Part shown: piece after piece, positions 34,301-43,901 of the stretch | Layout of the letters: the number at the start of each line of letters is the position of its first letter | Numbering within the stretch: position 1 is the stretch's first letter | NCBI GenBank assembly: GCA_934120045.1 | Contig: CAKOTF010000004.1 | Coordinates: 62,001 to 126,000 of the forward strand | Length of the DNA stretch: 64,000 bases | Source: an uncultured Clostridia bacterium | GTDB taxonomy: Bacteria; Bacillota; Clostridia; TANB77; CAG-508 | Reading direction: 5' to 3' | Made by a program: the position numbers and the translations under genes | Notes under the pieces: generated by a model | What the model saw: only the letters and a program-made list of their open reading frames with translations | Database searches by the model: none | Told to the model about the DNA's origin: nothing

Positions 34301-37300
34301 AACATGGCAATTTTTTAAAGATTATATAACAGAAGAAAATAATTATTTAATGCCAGATAATTATCAAGAAGATAGAAGAAATATTGTAGTAAATAGAACA
34401 TCTTCAACAAATATTGGATTATCTCTGTTAGCAGTAATTGCAAGTTATGATATGGGATTTGAAAAAAATGAGGACATTATAAATTTATTGGAAAAAATAA
34501 TAAATACAGTGTATGAATTACCGAAATGGAATGGACATTTATTCAATTGGTATAATGTAAAAACAAAAAAGCCATTATATCCTAAATATGTATCAACAGT
34601 TGATAGTGGAAATCTAATAGGGTATTTATATACTACAAAATCATTTTTAGAAGAAAATATTGAATTTGATAAAGAAAAAATAAGTAATATGATTGAAAAG
34701 ATAAATTATATTATTGAGCAAACAAATTTCAAGGTATTATATAATAATGAACAAAGAGTGTTTTCAATAGGATTTAATGTAGAAGAAAATAAATTAACAG
34801 ATTCATATTATGATTTATTAGCATCTGAAGCAAGACAAGCAAGTTTTGTAGCAATTGCCAAAAAAGATATTTCGCCAAAACATTGGGGAAATTTAAGTAG
34901 AACATTAACAGTATTAAAGAAATACAAGGGATTGGTATCTTGGTCTGGAACAGCATTTGAATATTTAATGCCAAATATAAATATGAAAAGATATAAGGGA
35001 AGTTTATTAGATGAATCTAGTAAATTTGCAATAATGAATCAACTAGAATATAGTCAAAAAGTAGGAATACCATGGGGAATGTCTGAAGCGGCATTTAATT
35101 TAAAAGATTTGCAAGGAAATTATCAATATAAAGCATTTGGAATTCCATGGCTAGGTTTAAAAAGGGGATTAGAAGATGATATTGTAGTTTCAAGTTATGG
35201 GACTATATTAGCAATTTCAGATGTTCCAAATGAAGTTGTTCAAAATTTAAAAATATTAGAAAAAGAAGGAATGAAAGGAAAATATGGCTTTTATGAATCA
35301 ATAGATTATACACCTGAAAGATTAGAAAAAGGAAAAAAATCTGAACCAGTAAAAACATATATGGCACATCATCAAGCATTAATACTACTTTCATTAAATA
35401 ATTACTTCAATAATCAGATATTCCAGAAAAGATTTTCACAAAATGCAGAGATAGAGGCAGTAAATATATTATTACAAGAAAGAATGCCTGAAACATTTAT
35501 AATAACAAAAGAAAATAAACAAAAGCCAGAAAAAATTAAATATAAAGATTATGAAAATTATAGTGTTAGACAATATAACAAAATTGATAATAGAATTATA
35601 AGAGGAAATTTAATAGGAAATGAAAAATATACAATTGCAATAAATCAAAATGGAGAAGGGGTAAGTAAATTTGGAGATAATTATATAAATAGATATAAAA
35701 GAACAGCAGATTATCCACAAGGAATTTTTATATGTGTTAAAGATGTAAAAAATAATGAAATAGAATATGTGACAGGAAACAAAAATTGTAATAAATATGT
35801 TATAAATTTTGCACCAGATAAAAGTCAATTTGAAAAAGAAAAAAATCAATTAAAAAGTAGATTGTCAATTATAACAGATGCAAATGAGCCTGTTGAAATA
35901 AGAAGAGTTGAATTAGAAAACTTATCACAAGAAGAAAAAATATTAGAGGTTGTATGTTATTTTGAGCCAGTACTTTCAAGAAAAGAACAAGATTATGCAC
36001 ATCAAGCTTTTAATAATTTATTTTTAGAATATGAATATGATGATGTGAATGATACAATAGTTGTCAAAAGAAGAAAAAGAGGAAAAAATGAACAAAATTT
36101 ATATTTAATTGCAAAATTACAAACAAATATAGAAAAAATTGGTGAAACAGAATATGAAATAAGTAAAGAAAAATTTATAGGAAGAAATAATTTAGACATA
36201 CCAGAGGCAATAAGAAATTCAATCCCATTATCAAAGAAGATAGGACTTACAACAGAGGGAATTGTAGCTTTAAAAAATACAATAAAAATATTACCAGAAT
36301 CAAAAGGATATATAGATTTTTTAATATCTGTAGAATATGAAAAAGAAATGGCAGAGAAAAATATTAATAAATATAGTATTGCAGAAAGTGTTACAAAAGA
36401 ATTTGAAATAGTAAGAGCAAAAACAGACGCAGAATTAAGATATTTAGAAATGAAAGGTAGAAATATTGATATATATCAAACAATAGCATCATATATAATA
36501 TTTGATACACCATTTCATAAAAAAATCAAAAATAAATCTTGCCAATATAATCAATGTGATTTATGGAAATATGGTATTTCAGGAGATTTGCCAATAATCA
36601 CAATAACTATAAAATATTTGAATGATGTATATGTAATAAAAGAAGTTTTAAAAATGTATGAATATCTCCGTACTAAGAATTTAAAGACAGAATTAGTAAT
36701 TATAGATGAAGAAAAATATAGTTATGAAAATTATCTAAAAAATGAAATAGAAAATGCTATTCAAAACAGTCAATTAGCATATTTGAAAAATATATTTGGA
36801 GGTATATTTACTTTATCAAGAGCAGAAATGAATCAACAAGATTTAGAAATGATAAAATTTATATCAATTTTTGTTATTGATGCACATCTAGGAAACTTAG
36901 AAAATATCATTAAAGACAAGGAAACAGAAATAATTGATAATTATAAAATTGTAGAGCAAAATATGATTTCTGAAAACATTGAAGATGATTCAAATGAAAT
37001 TGATTTATTAGCAAATACTGATGAATTAAAGTATTATAATGAATATGGAGCATTTTCAAAAGATGGAAAAGAGTATATTATAAAAATTAATAAAAATCAA
37101 AAAACTCCAACAACATGGAGTCATATTATTGCAAATGAAAAATTTGGAACATGTGTTACAGAATCTAATGGAGGATATACTTGGTATAAAAATAGTAGGT
37201 TAAATAGAGTATCAAGCTGGGATAATAGTAGCATAATAAATATTCCATCAGAAATAATTTATTTACAAGATGAAGAAAATGGAAAGACATGGACACCAAC

Positions 37301-39422
37301 AGCAATGGTAAAACCTGATAATAAAAATTATAACACGATTTTCGGATTTGGATATGCGAAATTTGTTCATTGTAGTGATAATATAATGCAAGAATTAGAA
37401 GTATATGTGCCAATAAATGAATCTGCAAAAATAAATGTTTTAACATTAACAAACAATGCTCCAAAAAAGAAAAAACTAAGAATAATTTATTATATAAAAC
37501 CAGTAATAGGTGAAGATGAGATAAAATCTGATGGAAAAATATCTTTAGAATATAAAGAAAATAATAATATGATTATAGCAAGGAAAATATACAATTCAGA
37601 TGAATTAAATAATATTGTTTATATATCTAGTAGCGAAAAAATAAAATCATATACAGGAGATAAAACAAAATTTTTAGGAGATGGAGGATTAGAAAATCCT
37701 GATGGTTTAAAAACAATTAGGTTAGATAATAATGATGCATTAGGTAAAAAAACATGTATTGCAATAGAATTAAATGTTGAAATTGAAAGTTTTTCTAATA
37801 AAAAAGTTTCAATAATTTTAGGAGCAGAAGAAAATGTTGATAGTGCAACAGATGTAGCATATAGATATTCAAATCTTCAAAATTGTAAAACAGAATTACA
37901 AAATGTAAAAAATAAATGGAATGAATTATTAGGAAAAGTAAAAGTAAATACACCATATGAATCACTTAATATAATGTTAAATGGATGGACTATGTATCAA
38001 ACAATATCAAGTAGAATTCTAGGAAAAACAGGATTTTACCAATCTGGTGGAGCTTACGGATTTAGAGATCAACTTCAAGATGCTTTTTCAACAAGATATA
38101 TAGATTCGCAAATATTGTATAATCAAATATTAAAGCATAGTAGACATCAATTCATAGAAGGAGATGTAGAACATTGGTGGCATGATGAAAATGATAGAGG
38201 AATAAGAACAAGATTTTCAGATGATTTATTATGGCTTCCATATGCAGTTATTAAATATATAAATTTTACTGGAGATTATGAGATATTAAATAAAAAGACA
38301 ACATATTTGCAAGGTGAAGAATTAAAAGAAAATGAAAACGAAAAATATAATAAATATATTTCTAGTAATATTGAAGAAAGTATATATGAACATTGTAAAA
38401 AAGCAATAAAAAGAGCATGCAATTTTGGTGAAAATGGATTGCCTAAAATAGGAATTGGAGATTGGAATGATGGTTTTAGTAATATAGGAACAGAAGGAAA
38501 AGGTGAAAGTGTATGGCTAGGATTTTTCTTGTATATAATTTTAAAAGAATTCTCAAAGTTAATAAAACAATGTAAACAAGAAGAAATAGAGACAAGTAAT
38601 TGGTATGAAAATATTGCAGAAAAACTAAAAGAAAACTTGAATAAAAATGCATGGGATGGAAAATGGTATAAAAGAGCTTTTGCAGATAATGGTGATATAT
38701 ATGGAAGTATGGAAAATGAAGAATGTAAAATAGATAGTATAGCACAAAGTTGGAGTGTTATATCTGGTGCTGGAGATATAGAGAAAAAAGAAAGTGCAAT
38801 GAAGAGTTTAGAAAATCATTTGGTAGATAATGAAAATGGATTAATAAAATTATTAGATCCGGCATTTGATAAAAGTAAATTAGAACCAGGATATATAAAA
38901 TCATATATACCAGGTGTTAGAGAAAATGGTGGACAATATACTCATGCAGCTGTATGGTCAATTATAGCAGAAGCAATATTAGGTGATGGAAATAAAGCTG
39001 TTGAATGGTATAAAATGATAAATCCAATAGAACATTCAAGAACTAAAAAGGAAGCAAATAGATATAAAGTTGAACCATATGTAATGCCAGCAGATATATA
39101 TGGAAATCAAAATTTACTTGGGCAAGGAGGTTGGACTTGGTATACAGGTTCTAGTGGTTGGTATTATACTGCTGGAATTGAATATATATTAGGTTTAAAA
39201 ATATATCATAATGTTTTGAGTATAAATCCATGTATTCCAAAAGAATGGGAAGGATATAGCATACAATTTAAATATAAAGAGAGTATTTATAATATAAATG
39301 TAAAAAATATTTCAAAAGTGTGTACAGGTGTGAAAAAAGTTGAATTAAATGGAATTGAAATTGAAAATAAAATTTTATTAGATGGTTCTGGAAAAATTTT
39401 TAATGTAGAGGCAAAAATGTAA
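31371..39422 (+). CDS. Giant cyclic beta-glucan synthase-like protein (GT84 + GH94)
   Basis: A 2683-residue protein resembling NdvB/Cgs cyclic beta-1,2-glucan synthases. The GTG at 31371 follows AAGGAGTGG and is preferred to an upstream TTG. An N-terminal region (1-390) precedes membrane spans at about 400-445. A glycosyltransferase domain has VITLDADTELP near residue 606, HDLLEGCYLRCGL near 720 and RWIRGDWQ near 757. More membrane spans lie near 790-830 and 915-945. The C-terminal half is a GH94-type phosphorylase region with carbohydrate-binding sandwich parts and GIGDWNDGFSNIG near 2362. In Brucella and rhizobia the GT part builds a linear glucan on the protein and the GH94 part sets its length. 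Product and linkage here are inferred. Confidence 0.88.
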   Translation: MKKYKNLKIEGAILNEKQLEEYLKKISLQHNIGKKSDKLTYPIPQLLENYNIIKIVYNLLNEHIKLGITINPAGEWILDNFYIIEEVIQQIEKELTMKKYVNFVGIQNGQYAGFARIHVLASEIVAYTDNIIRSESLEKYLTSYQNKRALNMDEIWNIGIFLQIAIIQNITDICIKIYNSQVQKYKVKNIIERLVEKKDRNKLEFKPISMNKLEKQDFQDINYSFIEYMSYCLKKYGKKVYGYLKILEEETEKAGITVQDAIQKEHFDIAICKTSMANCIISMKKIQRINFLEIFEKINGVEEILNRDPTNIYNKMEYKTKELYRNNIKKLAKQSNISEIYISRKILELCQRPNLKEKQKHIGYYLIDDGRKELCYELGINEKKLSYNVKTQIYILAIIIFTISISVFLSKTVVKDNLIKTIITILLLILPVSEFVVQTINRILSRYIKNKIIPKMDFFEGIDSENSTFVVIPTIIKSKEKVRELFRKLEVFYLANKSKNIYFALLGDCSESDKKEEKFDKEVIDEGLLQVQLLNDKYHKDTEFPIFHFLYREREFNNSEEKYLGWERKRGLLIQFNEYILKHSKNKFKINTINQDILPKIKYVITLDADTELPLNTAFELVGAMAHILNKPELDGNKNIVKKGHALLQPRVGVNLNDSNKNVFTKIFAGAGGIDNYTNAISDVYQDNFDEGIFTGKGIYDLEIFSKVLTNEIPENTVLSHDLLEGCYLRCGLASDIIFLDGYPAKYLSFMNRLSRWIRGDWQIKKWLKSKLNTLSKFKILDNLRRSLIEISVIILLIWNLLFLNKNKTLSLISLGIIIYPFILEFFSKIFSIREGEKKQKTFNPQIDGIKGTTYRAIITLGCLPYKAYVSSKAIFKTLYRLMISHKNMLEWTTSEEAEKQTKTDLKTYYDTMFVNVIFGIITIYVSCLYFNLFTLILGLLWIITPYIMCKISEINEEKQIEINEDDKKYLKDIAQKTWQFFKDYITEENNYLMPDNYQEDRRNIVVNRTSSTNIGLSLLAVIASYDMGFEKNEDIINLLEKIINTVYELPKWNGHLFNWYNVKTKKPLYPKYVSTVDSGNLIGYLYTTKSFLEENIEFDKEKISNMIEKINYIIEQTNFKVLYNNEQRVFSIGFNVEENKLTDSYYDLLASEARQASFVAIAKKDISPKHWGNLSRTLTVLKKYKGLVSWSGTAFEYLMPNINMKRYKGSLLDESSKFAIMNQLEYSQKVGIPWGMSEAAFNLKDLQGNYQYKAFGIPWLGLKRGLEDDIVVSSYGTILAISDVPNEVVQNLKILEKEGMKGKYGFYESIDYTPERLEKGKKSEPVKTYMAHHQALILLSLNNYFNNQIFQKRFSQNAEIEAVNILLQERMPETFIITKENKQKPEKIKYKDYENYSVRQYNKIDNRIIRGNLIGNEKYTIAINQNGEGVSKFGDNYINRYKRTADYPQGIFICVKDVKNNEIEYVTGNKNCNKYVINFAPDKSQFEKEKNQLKSRLSIITDANEPVEIRRVELENLSQEEKILEVVCYFEPVLSRKEQDYAHQAFNNLFLEYEYDDVNDTIVVKRRKRGKNEQNLYLIAKLQTNIEKIGETEYEISKEKFIGRNNLDIPEAIRNSIPLSKKIGLTTEGIVALKNTIKILPESKGYIDFLISVEYEKEMAEKNINKYSIAESVTKEFEIVRAKTDAELRYLEMKGRNIDIYQTIASYIIFDTPFHKKIKNKSCQYNQCDLWKYGISGDLPIITITIKYLNDVYVIKEVLKMYEYLRTKNLKTELVIIDEEKYSYENYLKNEIENAIQNSQLAYLKNIFGGIFTLSRAEMNQQDLEMIKFISIFVIDAHLGNLENIIKDKETEIIDNYKIVEQNMISENIEDDSNEIDLLANTDELKYYNEYGAFSKDGKEYIIKINKNQKTPTTWSHIIANEKFGTCVTESNGGYTWYKNSRLNRVSSWDNSSIINIPSEIIYLQDEENGKTWTPTAMVKPDNKNYNTIFGFGYAKFVHCSDNIMQELEVYVPINESAKINVLTLTNNAPKKKKLRIIYYIKPVIGEDEIKSDGKISLEYKENNNMIIARKIYNSDELNNIVYISSSEKIKSYTGDKTKFLGDGGLENPDGLKTIRLDNNDALGKKTCIAIELNVEIESFSNKKVSIILGAEENVDSATDVAYRYSNLQNCKTELQNVKNKWNELLGKVKVNTPYESLNIMLNGWTMYQTISSRILGKTGFYQSGGAYGFRDQLQDAFSTRYIDSQILYNQILKHSRHQFIEGDVEHWWHDENDRGIRTRFSDDLLWLPYAVIKYINFTGDYEILNKKTTYLQGEELKENENEKYNKYISSNIEESIYEHCKKAIKRACNFGENGLPKIGIGDWNDGFSNIGTEGKGESVWLGFFLYIILKEFSKLIKQCKQEEIETSNWYENIAEKLKENLNKNAWDGKWYKRAFADNGDIYGSMENEECKIDSIAQSWSVISGAGDIEKKESAMKSLENHLVDNENGLIKLLDPAFDKSKLEPGYIKSYIPGVRENGGQYTHAAVWSIIAEAILGDGNKAVEWYKMINPIEHSRTKKEANRYKVEPYVMPADIYGNQNLLGQGGWTWYTGSSGWYYTAGIEYILGLKIYHNVLSINPCIPKEWEGYSIQFKYKESIYNINVKNISKVCTGVKKVELNGIEIENKILLDGSGKIFNVEAKM

Positions 39423-39442
39423 TTATAAGTAAAACTTATAAT
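39422..39442 (+). terminator. Weak hairpin after the glucan synthase gene
   Basis: ATTATAAGT / ACTTATAAT with loop AAA, starting at the stop codon, but with no T-run. It may slow or stop transcription only weakly. Confidence 0.4.
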
Positions 39443-39472
39443 ATTCATAAATAATTGTAATTGTAGCTTATA

Positions 39473-39501
39473 TTGACAAAATAAGTAAATACAAGTATAA
39501 T
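39473..39501 (+). promoter_or_regulatory. Perfect consensus promoter of the G+C-rich gene at 39580
   Basis: TTGACA (39473-39478), exactly 17 bp, TATAAT (39496-39501): 12 of 12 matches. In the leader that follows, two small hairpins with 6-nt loops sit in a row: AAAGG/CCTTT (39511-39526) and CCACT/AGTGG (39529-39544). Confidence 0.85.
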
Positions 39502-39579
39502 AAATTATGTAAAGGGTAAGACCTTTATCCACTGTAAAAAGTGGAACGTAATATTCATTCATGTATGGAGGAAAAAAAC

Positions 39580-39945
39580 ATGACTAAGGTTCTTTGGCTG
39601 AGCCGCCACATTATGTCCGCAGAGCAGGTTGCAGATCTGAAACGGATCTATGGCAACGACATCGTGGTGAAGAGCGCAGACATGACCGTCAGCTCTTGGC
39701 GTGATGTTGTGGATGCAGGTGCAGACTGCGATATTCTTGCAGTTGTTCTGCCGCCTGCTATCCTGGCCGACCTGACCAACCCTCGGAACAACAGCAAACC
39801 TGTTATCCGAGCTAAGGCCAATCGCGTGGCGACTGGCAAGACCATCGTCAACCCTGCCACTGGCAAAGAGGAAGCTGAATACTGCTTCCAGCATGCTGGC
39901 TGGGAACAGGTGCTCAAGGTTGAAGTTGTTACCAAACAGCTTTAA
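39580..39945 (+). CDS. Small G+C-rich protein of unknown function
   Basis: A 121-residue protein starting after GGAGGAAA. Its base composition is unlike the genome (32 of 60 bases G or C in 39601-39660 against 13 of 60 in 39361-39420), as is its codon use (CTG, GCC, ACC, CGG). It looks like a compact alpha/beta Rossmann-like domain: strand VLWLSRH, helix SAEQVADLKRIYG, strand VVKSA, helix WRDVVDAG, strand ILAVVLPP, helix, then PVIRAKANRV and a C-terminal WEQVLKVEVVTKQL. I do not recognise a family with certainty. The start, hydrophobic strand then Ser-Arg-His and a (T/S)-x-(E)-Q-x-x-D-L helix, faintly recalls CRISPR-linked Csx20-type proteins, which is weak evidence. It is a free-standing unit with perfect promoter and terminator, probably acquired. 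Confidence 0.7.
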   Translation: MTKVLWLSRHIMSAEQVADLKRIYGNDIVVKSADMTVSSWRDVVDAGADCDILAVVLPPAILADLTNPRNNSKPVIRAKANRVATGKTIVNPATGKEEAEYCFQHAGWEQVLKVEVVTKQL

Positions 39946-39955
39946 GCTTTGAGCC

Positions 39956-39998
39956 AAACAGATAGAAACTACATTGGAGTTTCTATCTGTTTTTTTTT
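39956..39998 (+). terminator. Strong terminator of the gene at 39580
   Basis: Perfect 15-bp stem AAACAGATAGAAACT (39956-39970) with 39978-39992, 7-nt loop, and nine T. Confidence 0.92.
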
Positions 39999-40089
39999 GT
40001 ATAATAATAATTATTTTTTTTATTATACATGAAAAATTCATAAAAGTATGATAAAATGCAAATGAAAAATGAAAAAAGGAGAAAAGCAT

Positions 40090-40791
40090 ATGGCATATAT
40101 AGAATTTAAAAATATTGTCAAAGAATACAAGATGGGAGAAGTAACAATAAAAGCATTAAATAACACAAACTTTGAAATAGAAAAAGGAGAACTTGTAGTA
40201 ATAGTAGGACCATCAGGAGCAGGAAAAACAACAACATTAAATATATTAGGAGGAATGGATAAAGCAACATCAGGAGAAGTAATAGTTGATGGAAAAGAAA
40301 TTACAAAATTAAATGATAAAAAACTAATTGAATATAGAAGAAATGACATAGGATTTGTATTTCAATTTTATAATTTAGTACAAAACCTAACAGCTAAGGA
40401 AAATGTAGAATTAGCAACTCAAATATGTTCAGATGCCTTAGATGTAAATGAAATATTAGAAAAAGTAGGATTATCAGATAGAAAAGATAACTTTCCAGCA
40501 CAATTATCAGGAGGAGAGCAACAAAGAGTAGCAATAGCAAGAGCAATTGCAAAAAATCCCAAACTATTATTATGTGATGAGCCAACAGGAGCATTAGACT
40601 ATAAGACAGGAAAAAGTATTTTAAAACTATTACAAGAAATGGCAAGAAAAGAAAAAATGACAGTTGCAATAATTACACACAATGGAGCAATAGCACCAAT
40701 GGCAGATAAAGTAATACATTTCAAAAATGGAACAGCAGAAAAAATTGAAATAAATGACAATCCAATATCTATTGATGAAATAGAATGGTAA
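40090..40791 (+). CDS. ABC transporter ATP-binding protein (MacB/LolD type)
   Basis: A 233-residue ATPase for the FtsX-type permease that follows. Walker [10 protein letters not shown] is near residue 39-47, the Q-loop in [14 protein letters not shown] near 91, the signature LSGGEQQR near 140, and Walker [13 protein letters not shown] near 160. These are hallmarks of the MacB/LolD group, which power conformational work at the cell surface rather than ordinary import. The ATG at 40090 has a well-placed AAAGGAG; an earlier in-frame start is less likely. Confidence 0.92.
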   Translation: MAYIEFKNIVKEYKMGEVTIKALNNTNFEIEKGELVVIVGPSGAGKTTTLNILGGMDKATSGEVIVDGKEITKLNDKKLIEYRRNDIGFVFQFYNLVQNLTAKENVELATQICSDALDVNEILEKVGLSDRKDNFPAQLSGGEQQRVAIARAIAKNPKLLLCDEPTGALDYKTGKSILKLLQEMARKEKMTVAIITHNGAIAPMADKVIHFKNGTAEKIEINDNPISIDEIEW

Positions 40792-40811
40792 TGCAACTGG
40801 TTAAAAAATAA

Positions 40812-40840
40812 TTGAAATTTTTACTAAGTAAAAAATTCAA
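40812..40840 (+). other. Hairpin between ABC ATPase and permease genes
   Basis: TTGAAATTTTT (40812-40822) pairs with AAAAAATTCAA with one mismatch, loop ACTAAGT. Lacking a T-run, it may set the ratio of ATPase to permease. Confidence 0.4.
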
Positions 40841-40886
40841 CTATTTTACAACTAGAAATGTACCTTTAGGAAGGAATGAAATAAAA

Positions 40887-43853
40887 ATGAAAAAATCATT
40901 GATAAAAAATAGTTTTAAAGAAATAAGTAAAACCAAAAGGCGTTTTCTGTCAATTTTAATAATGGCATTTCTTGGAGTAGGATTTTATTCAGGACTTGTA
41001 GCGTGTAGTCCAGATATGCAAGACAGCTTAGATAAATATGTAGATAAAAGTAATATGTATGACATTGATGTTATATCAACATTAGGATTAACAGATGAAG
41101 ATATAAAGGCAATAAAAGAAATAGATGGTGTAAAAAATGCTTATGGAATACAATCAAAAGACACATTTATAAATTTAAATGATAAAGAAAGTATATGTAA
41201 AGTAATAGAATATAATGAAAATATAAATAAACCAGAAGTTATTTATGGAAGATTACCAGAAAATTCAGATGAATGTTTATTAGATGAAAAGTATTCATAT
41301 TTTGGAAGTTCAGAAGAAAATATAGGAAAAATAATAAAAATAGAAAATGAAGACTTAGATGAAAATGATAATCCAATATTTACACAAAAAGAACTAAAAA
41401 TTGTAGGAATAGTAGATTCACCATTATACATATCAAGTGAAAGAGGCTCATCATCACTTGGAAGTGGAAGTATATCATTATATATATATTGTAAAGAAGA
41501 TGTAATAAATTTAGATTATTATACAGAAATTGCGGTACAAGTAAAATATGCAAAAGAACTTGTAACAAATAGTGATGAATATTTAGCGGTTGTAAATCCA
41601 GTTATTCAAAAAATAGAAGAGATAAAAGAAGAAAGACAAGAAGCTAGATATAATTCATTAGTAAATGATGCAAATAAAAAAATTGATGATGCACAAAAAG
41701 AATATGATGATAAAAAAGCAGAAGCAGATCAAGAACTATCAGATGCTGAACAAAAAATAAATGATGCCAAAAATGAATTAGATAATTCAGAAAATAAGTT
41801 AAATAAATCAGAAAAAGAACTAAATCAGAAAGAAAAAGATGTAGCTAAACAATTTGAAACAGCAGAACAACAAATAGAGCAATATGAAAATCAAATAAAT
41901 GCAATGATCACACAAATAGGAATGGAAACACCTGAAATAACTGCTCAAAAAGAACAAATTCAAAAACAAAAAGAAGAACTTGAAACACAAAAAAATACAG
42001 CAAACAATCAAATAACAAGTGGAAGAAAAGAAATTGAGAATGGAAGAAAAAAGATTAAAGATGCTAGAAAAGAACTTGAAGAAAATGAACAAGAATATAA
42101 TGATAAAAAAGCAGAAGCAGAAGAAAAATTAGCAGATGCACAAAGCAAAATAGATGATGCAAGAGCAGATGTTACCAAAATAGAAAAGGCCAAATGGTAC
42201 ATACAAGATAGAACAGATAATACAGGATATTCAAATATATTTGATGCAATAAAGACAATGAAAAACATTTCAAAAATATTTCCAGTAATATTCTATTTAG
42301 TAGCAATACTAATAAGTTTGACATCTATGACAAGAATGATAGAAGAAGAAAGAATAGAAATAGGAACACTAAAGGCATTAGGATATACAAATTTACAAAT
42401 AATTTCAAAATATATTTTATACGCATTTTTAGCATGTATAATAGGTGGATTTTTAGGAATGACACTATGTTTTTATATATTACCTAAAATTGTATGGACA
42501 TTATATTCAATGGTATATACAATGCCACATTTTTATATGACATATAGGTTGTCAATTGGATTAATGGGTATACTAATTGCATTTATATGTATAGGTGGTG
42601 CAACATTAATAGTAGCATATAGAGAATTAAAAGAAATGCCATCTGTATTAATGAGACCTAAAGCACCAAAAAACGGAAAAAGAATTTTCATGGAAAGAAT
42701 TACTTTCTTATGGAAAAAATTTAATTTTTCACAAAAAGTAACAATAAGGAATATATTTAGATATAAAAAGAGAGCATTAATAACAATAATAGGAATTGCA
42801 GGGTGCACAGGACTTATGTTAGCTGGATTTGGAATAAGAGATTCTGTTATAGATATACCAAATTTACAATTTGGAGAAGTATTTAAATATGATACATCAA
42901 TAACATTATCAAATACAGATGGATTAAAACAAATTAATGAATATTTACAAAATAATGATAATGTTGAAATTTCAAAAGAATTATATGCAAGTTCAGTAAC
43001 AGTAAGTAATGATAAATTAAATTATAGTGTAACAGTATTTGTTCCAAATACATCAGAAAAATTTAATGAAGTTTGTAATTTAAAAGATGCAAAAACAGGA
43101 GAAAACTTAGAGATTTCTAATGAAGGAGTTATTATTACAGATAAATTAGCAGATGAATTTGGAATAAAAAAAGATGATGAAATAACAGTAAAAAGTAGTG
43201 ATGATATAGAATATAAATTTAAGGTTGTAGGAATAACTAAAAACTATGTTGATCATTATATTATTATTTCAAAAGAATTATATGAATCAGAAGTTGGAAA
43301 ATATAAAACAAATATGATTTGGGTTAATTTGAAAACAGATGATAAAGATATTCAAAGCAAAATATCTGAGGATATTTTGAATTTTGATGGAGTAGCTTCA
43401 GTATCTGTAATGTCAACTTTTGTAAAAGCAATTAGTGATATGTTAAATACAATGAATTATGTTGTAGTTGTATTAATTGTTACTTCTGCAATGCTGGATT
43501 TTGTTGTATTATATAATTTAGCAAATATAAATATTGGAGAAAGACAAAGAGAAATTGCTACACTTAAAGTTTTAGGATTTTATAATAAAGAAGTAGATAA
43601 TTATATAAATAAAGAAAATGTTATATTTACAATTATAGGAATTGCGCTTGGATTAGTTTTTGGAACATTTTTAACATCTGCAATTATTTCAAGTATAGAA
43701 ATAGACAGACTGAGGTTTACAAGAAATATTTTAACATCAAGTTATATATTGTCAGCTATAATAACTGCAAGTTTCTCATTTATTGTAAATAAAATTATAC
43801 ATTTTATATTGAAAAAGATAGATATGATTGAAAGTTTGAAGAGTGTAGAATAA
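40887..43853 (+). CDS. FtsX-family ABC transporter permease with coiled-coil extracellular domain
   Basis: A 988-residue permease. After TM1 (about residues 20-42) comes a large outer domain that includes a long coiled coil (about 245-435) of Lys/Glu/Asp/Gln heptads with DDKKAEADQELSDAEQ-like and DDKKAEAEEKLADAQ-like repeats. The first FtsX core (three spans, about 460-585) is followed by a second MacB-like half starting near 625 and a second FtsX core near 848-980. The ATG at 40887 follows AAGGAATGA. Such transporters export peptides or lipids or pass signals to the outside; the coiled-coil stalk would reach across the thick wall. Confidence 0.88.
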   Translation: MKKSLIKNSFKEISKTKRRFLSILIMAFLGVGFYSGLVACSPDMQDSLDKYVDKSNMYDIDVISTLGLTDEDIKAIKEIDGVKNAYGIQSKDTFINLNDKESICKVIEYNENINKPEVIYGRLPENSDECLLDEKYSYFGSSEENIGKIIKIENEDLDENDNPIFTQKELKIVGIVDSPLYISSERGSSSLGSGSISLYIYCKEDVINLDYYTEIAVQVKYAKELVTNSDEYLAVVNPVIQKIEEIKEERQEARYNSLVNDANKKIDDAQKEYDDKKAEADQELSDAEQKINDAKNELDNSENKLNKSEKELNQKEKDVAKQFETAEQQIEQYENQINAMITQIGMETPEITAQKEQIQKQKEELETQKNTANNQITSGRKEIENGRKKIKDARKELEENEQEYNDKKAEAEEKLADAQSKIDDARADVTKIEKAKWYIQDRTDNTGYSNIFDAIKTMKNISKIFPVIFYLVAILISLTSMTRMIEEERIEIGTLKALGYTNLQIISKYILYAFLACIIGGFLGMTLCFYILPKIVWTLYSMVYTMPHFYMTYRLSIGLMGILIAFICIGGATLIVAYRELKEMPSVLMRPKAPKNGKRIFMERITFLWKKFNFSQKVTIRNIFRYKKRALITIIGIAGCTGLMLAGFGIRDSVIDIPNLQFGEVFKYDTSITLSNTDGLKQINEYLQNNDNVEISKELYASSVTVSNDKLNYSVTVFVPNTSEKFNEVCNLKDAKTGENLEISNEGVIITDKLADEFGIKKDDEITVKSSDDIEYKFKVVGITKNYVDHYIIISKELYESEVGKYKTNMIWVNLKTDDKDIQSKISEDILNFDGVASVSVMSTFVKAISDMLNTMNYVVVVLIVTSAMLDFVVLYNLANINIGERQREIATLKVLGFYNKEVDNYINKENVIFTIIGIALGLVFGTFLTSAIISSIEIDRLRFTRNILTSSYILSAIITASFSFIVNKIIHFILKKIDMIESLKSVE

Positions 43854-43859
43854 TAGAAG

Positions 43860-43890
43860 AAAGATGGATATGTAAATATTCATCTTTTTT
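43860..43890 (+). terminator. Terminator after the FtsX-type permease
   Basis: AAAGATGGATAT (43860-43871) with ATATTCATCTTT (43876-43887), one wobble, 4-nt loop, T-run. Confidence 0.8.
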
Positions 43891-43901
43891 TGAGTAAAAG
43901 G

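Noticed and set aside
39511..39544. Known riboswitch in the leader of the gene at 39580
   Set aside because: Two 5-bp hairpins only; no match to a metabolite-binding riboswitch core that I know.
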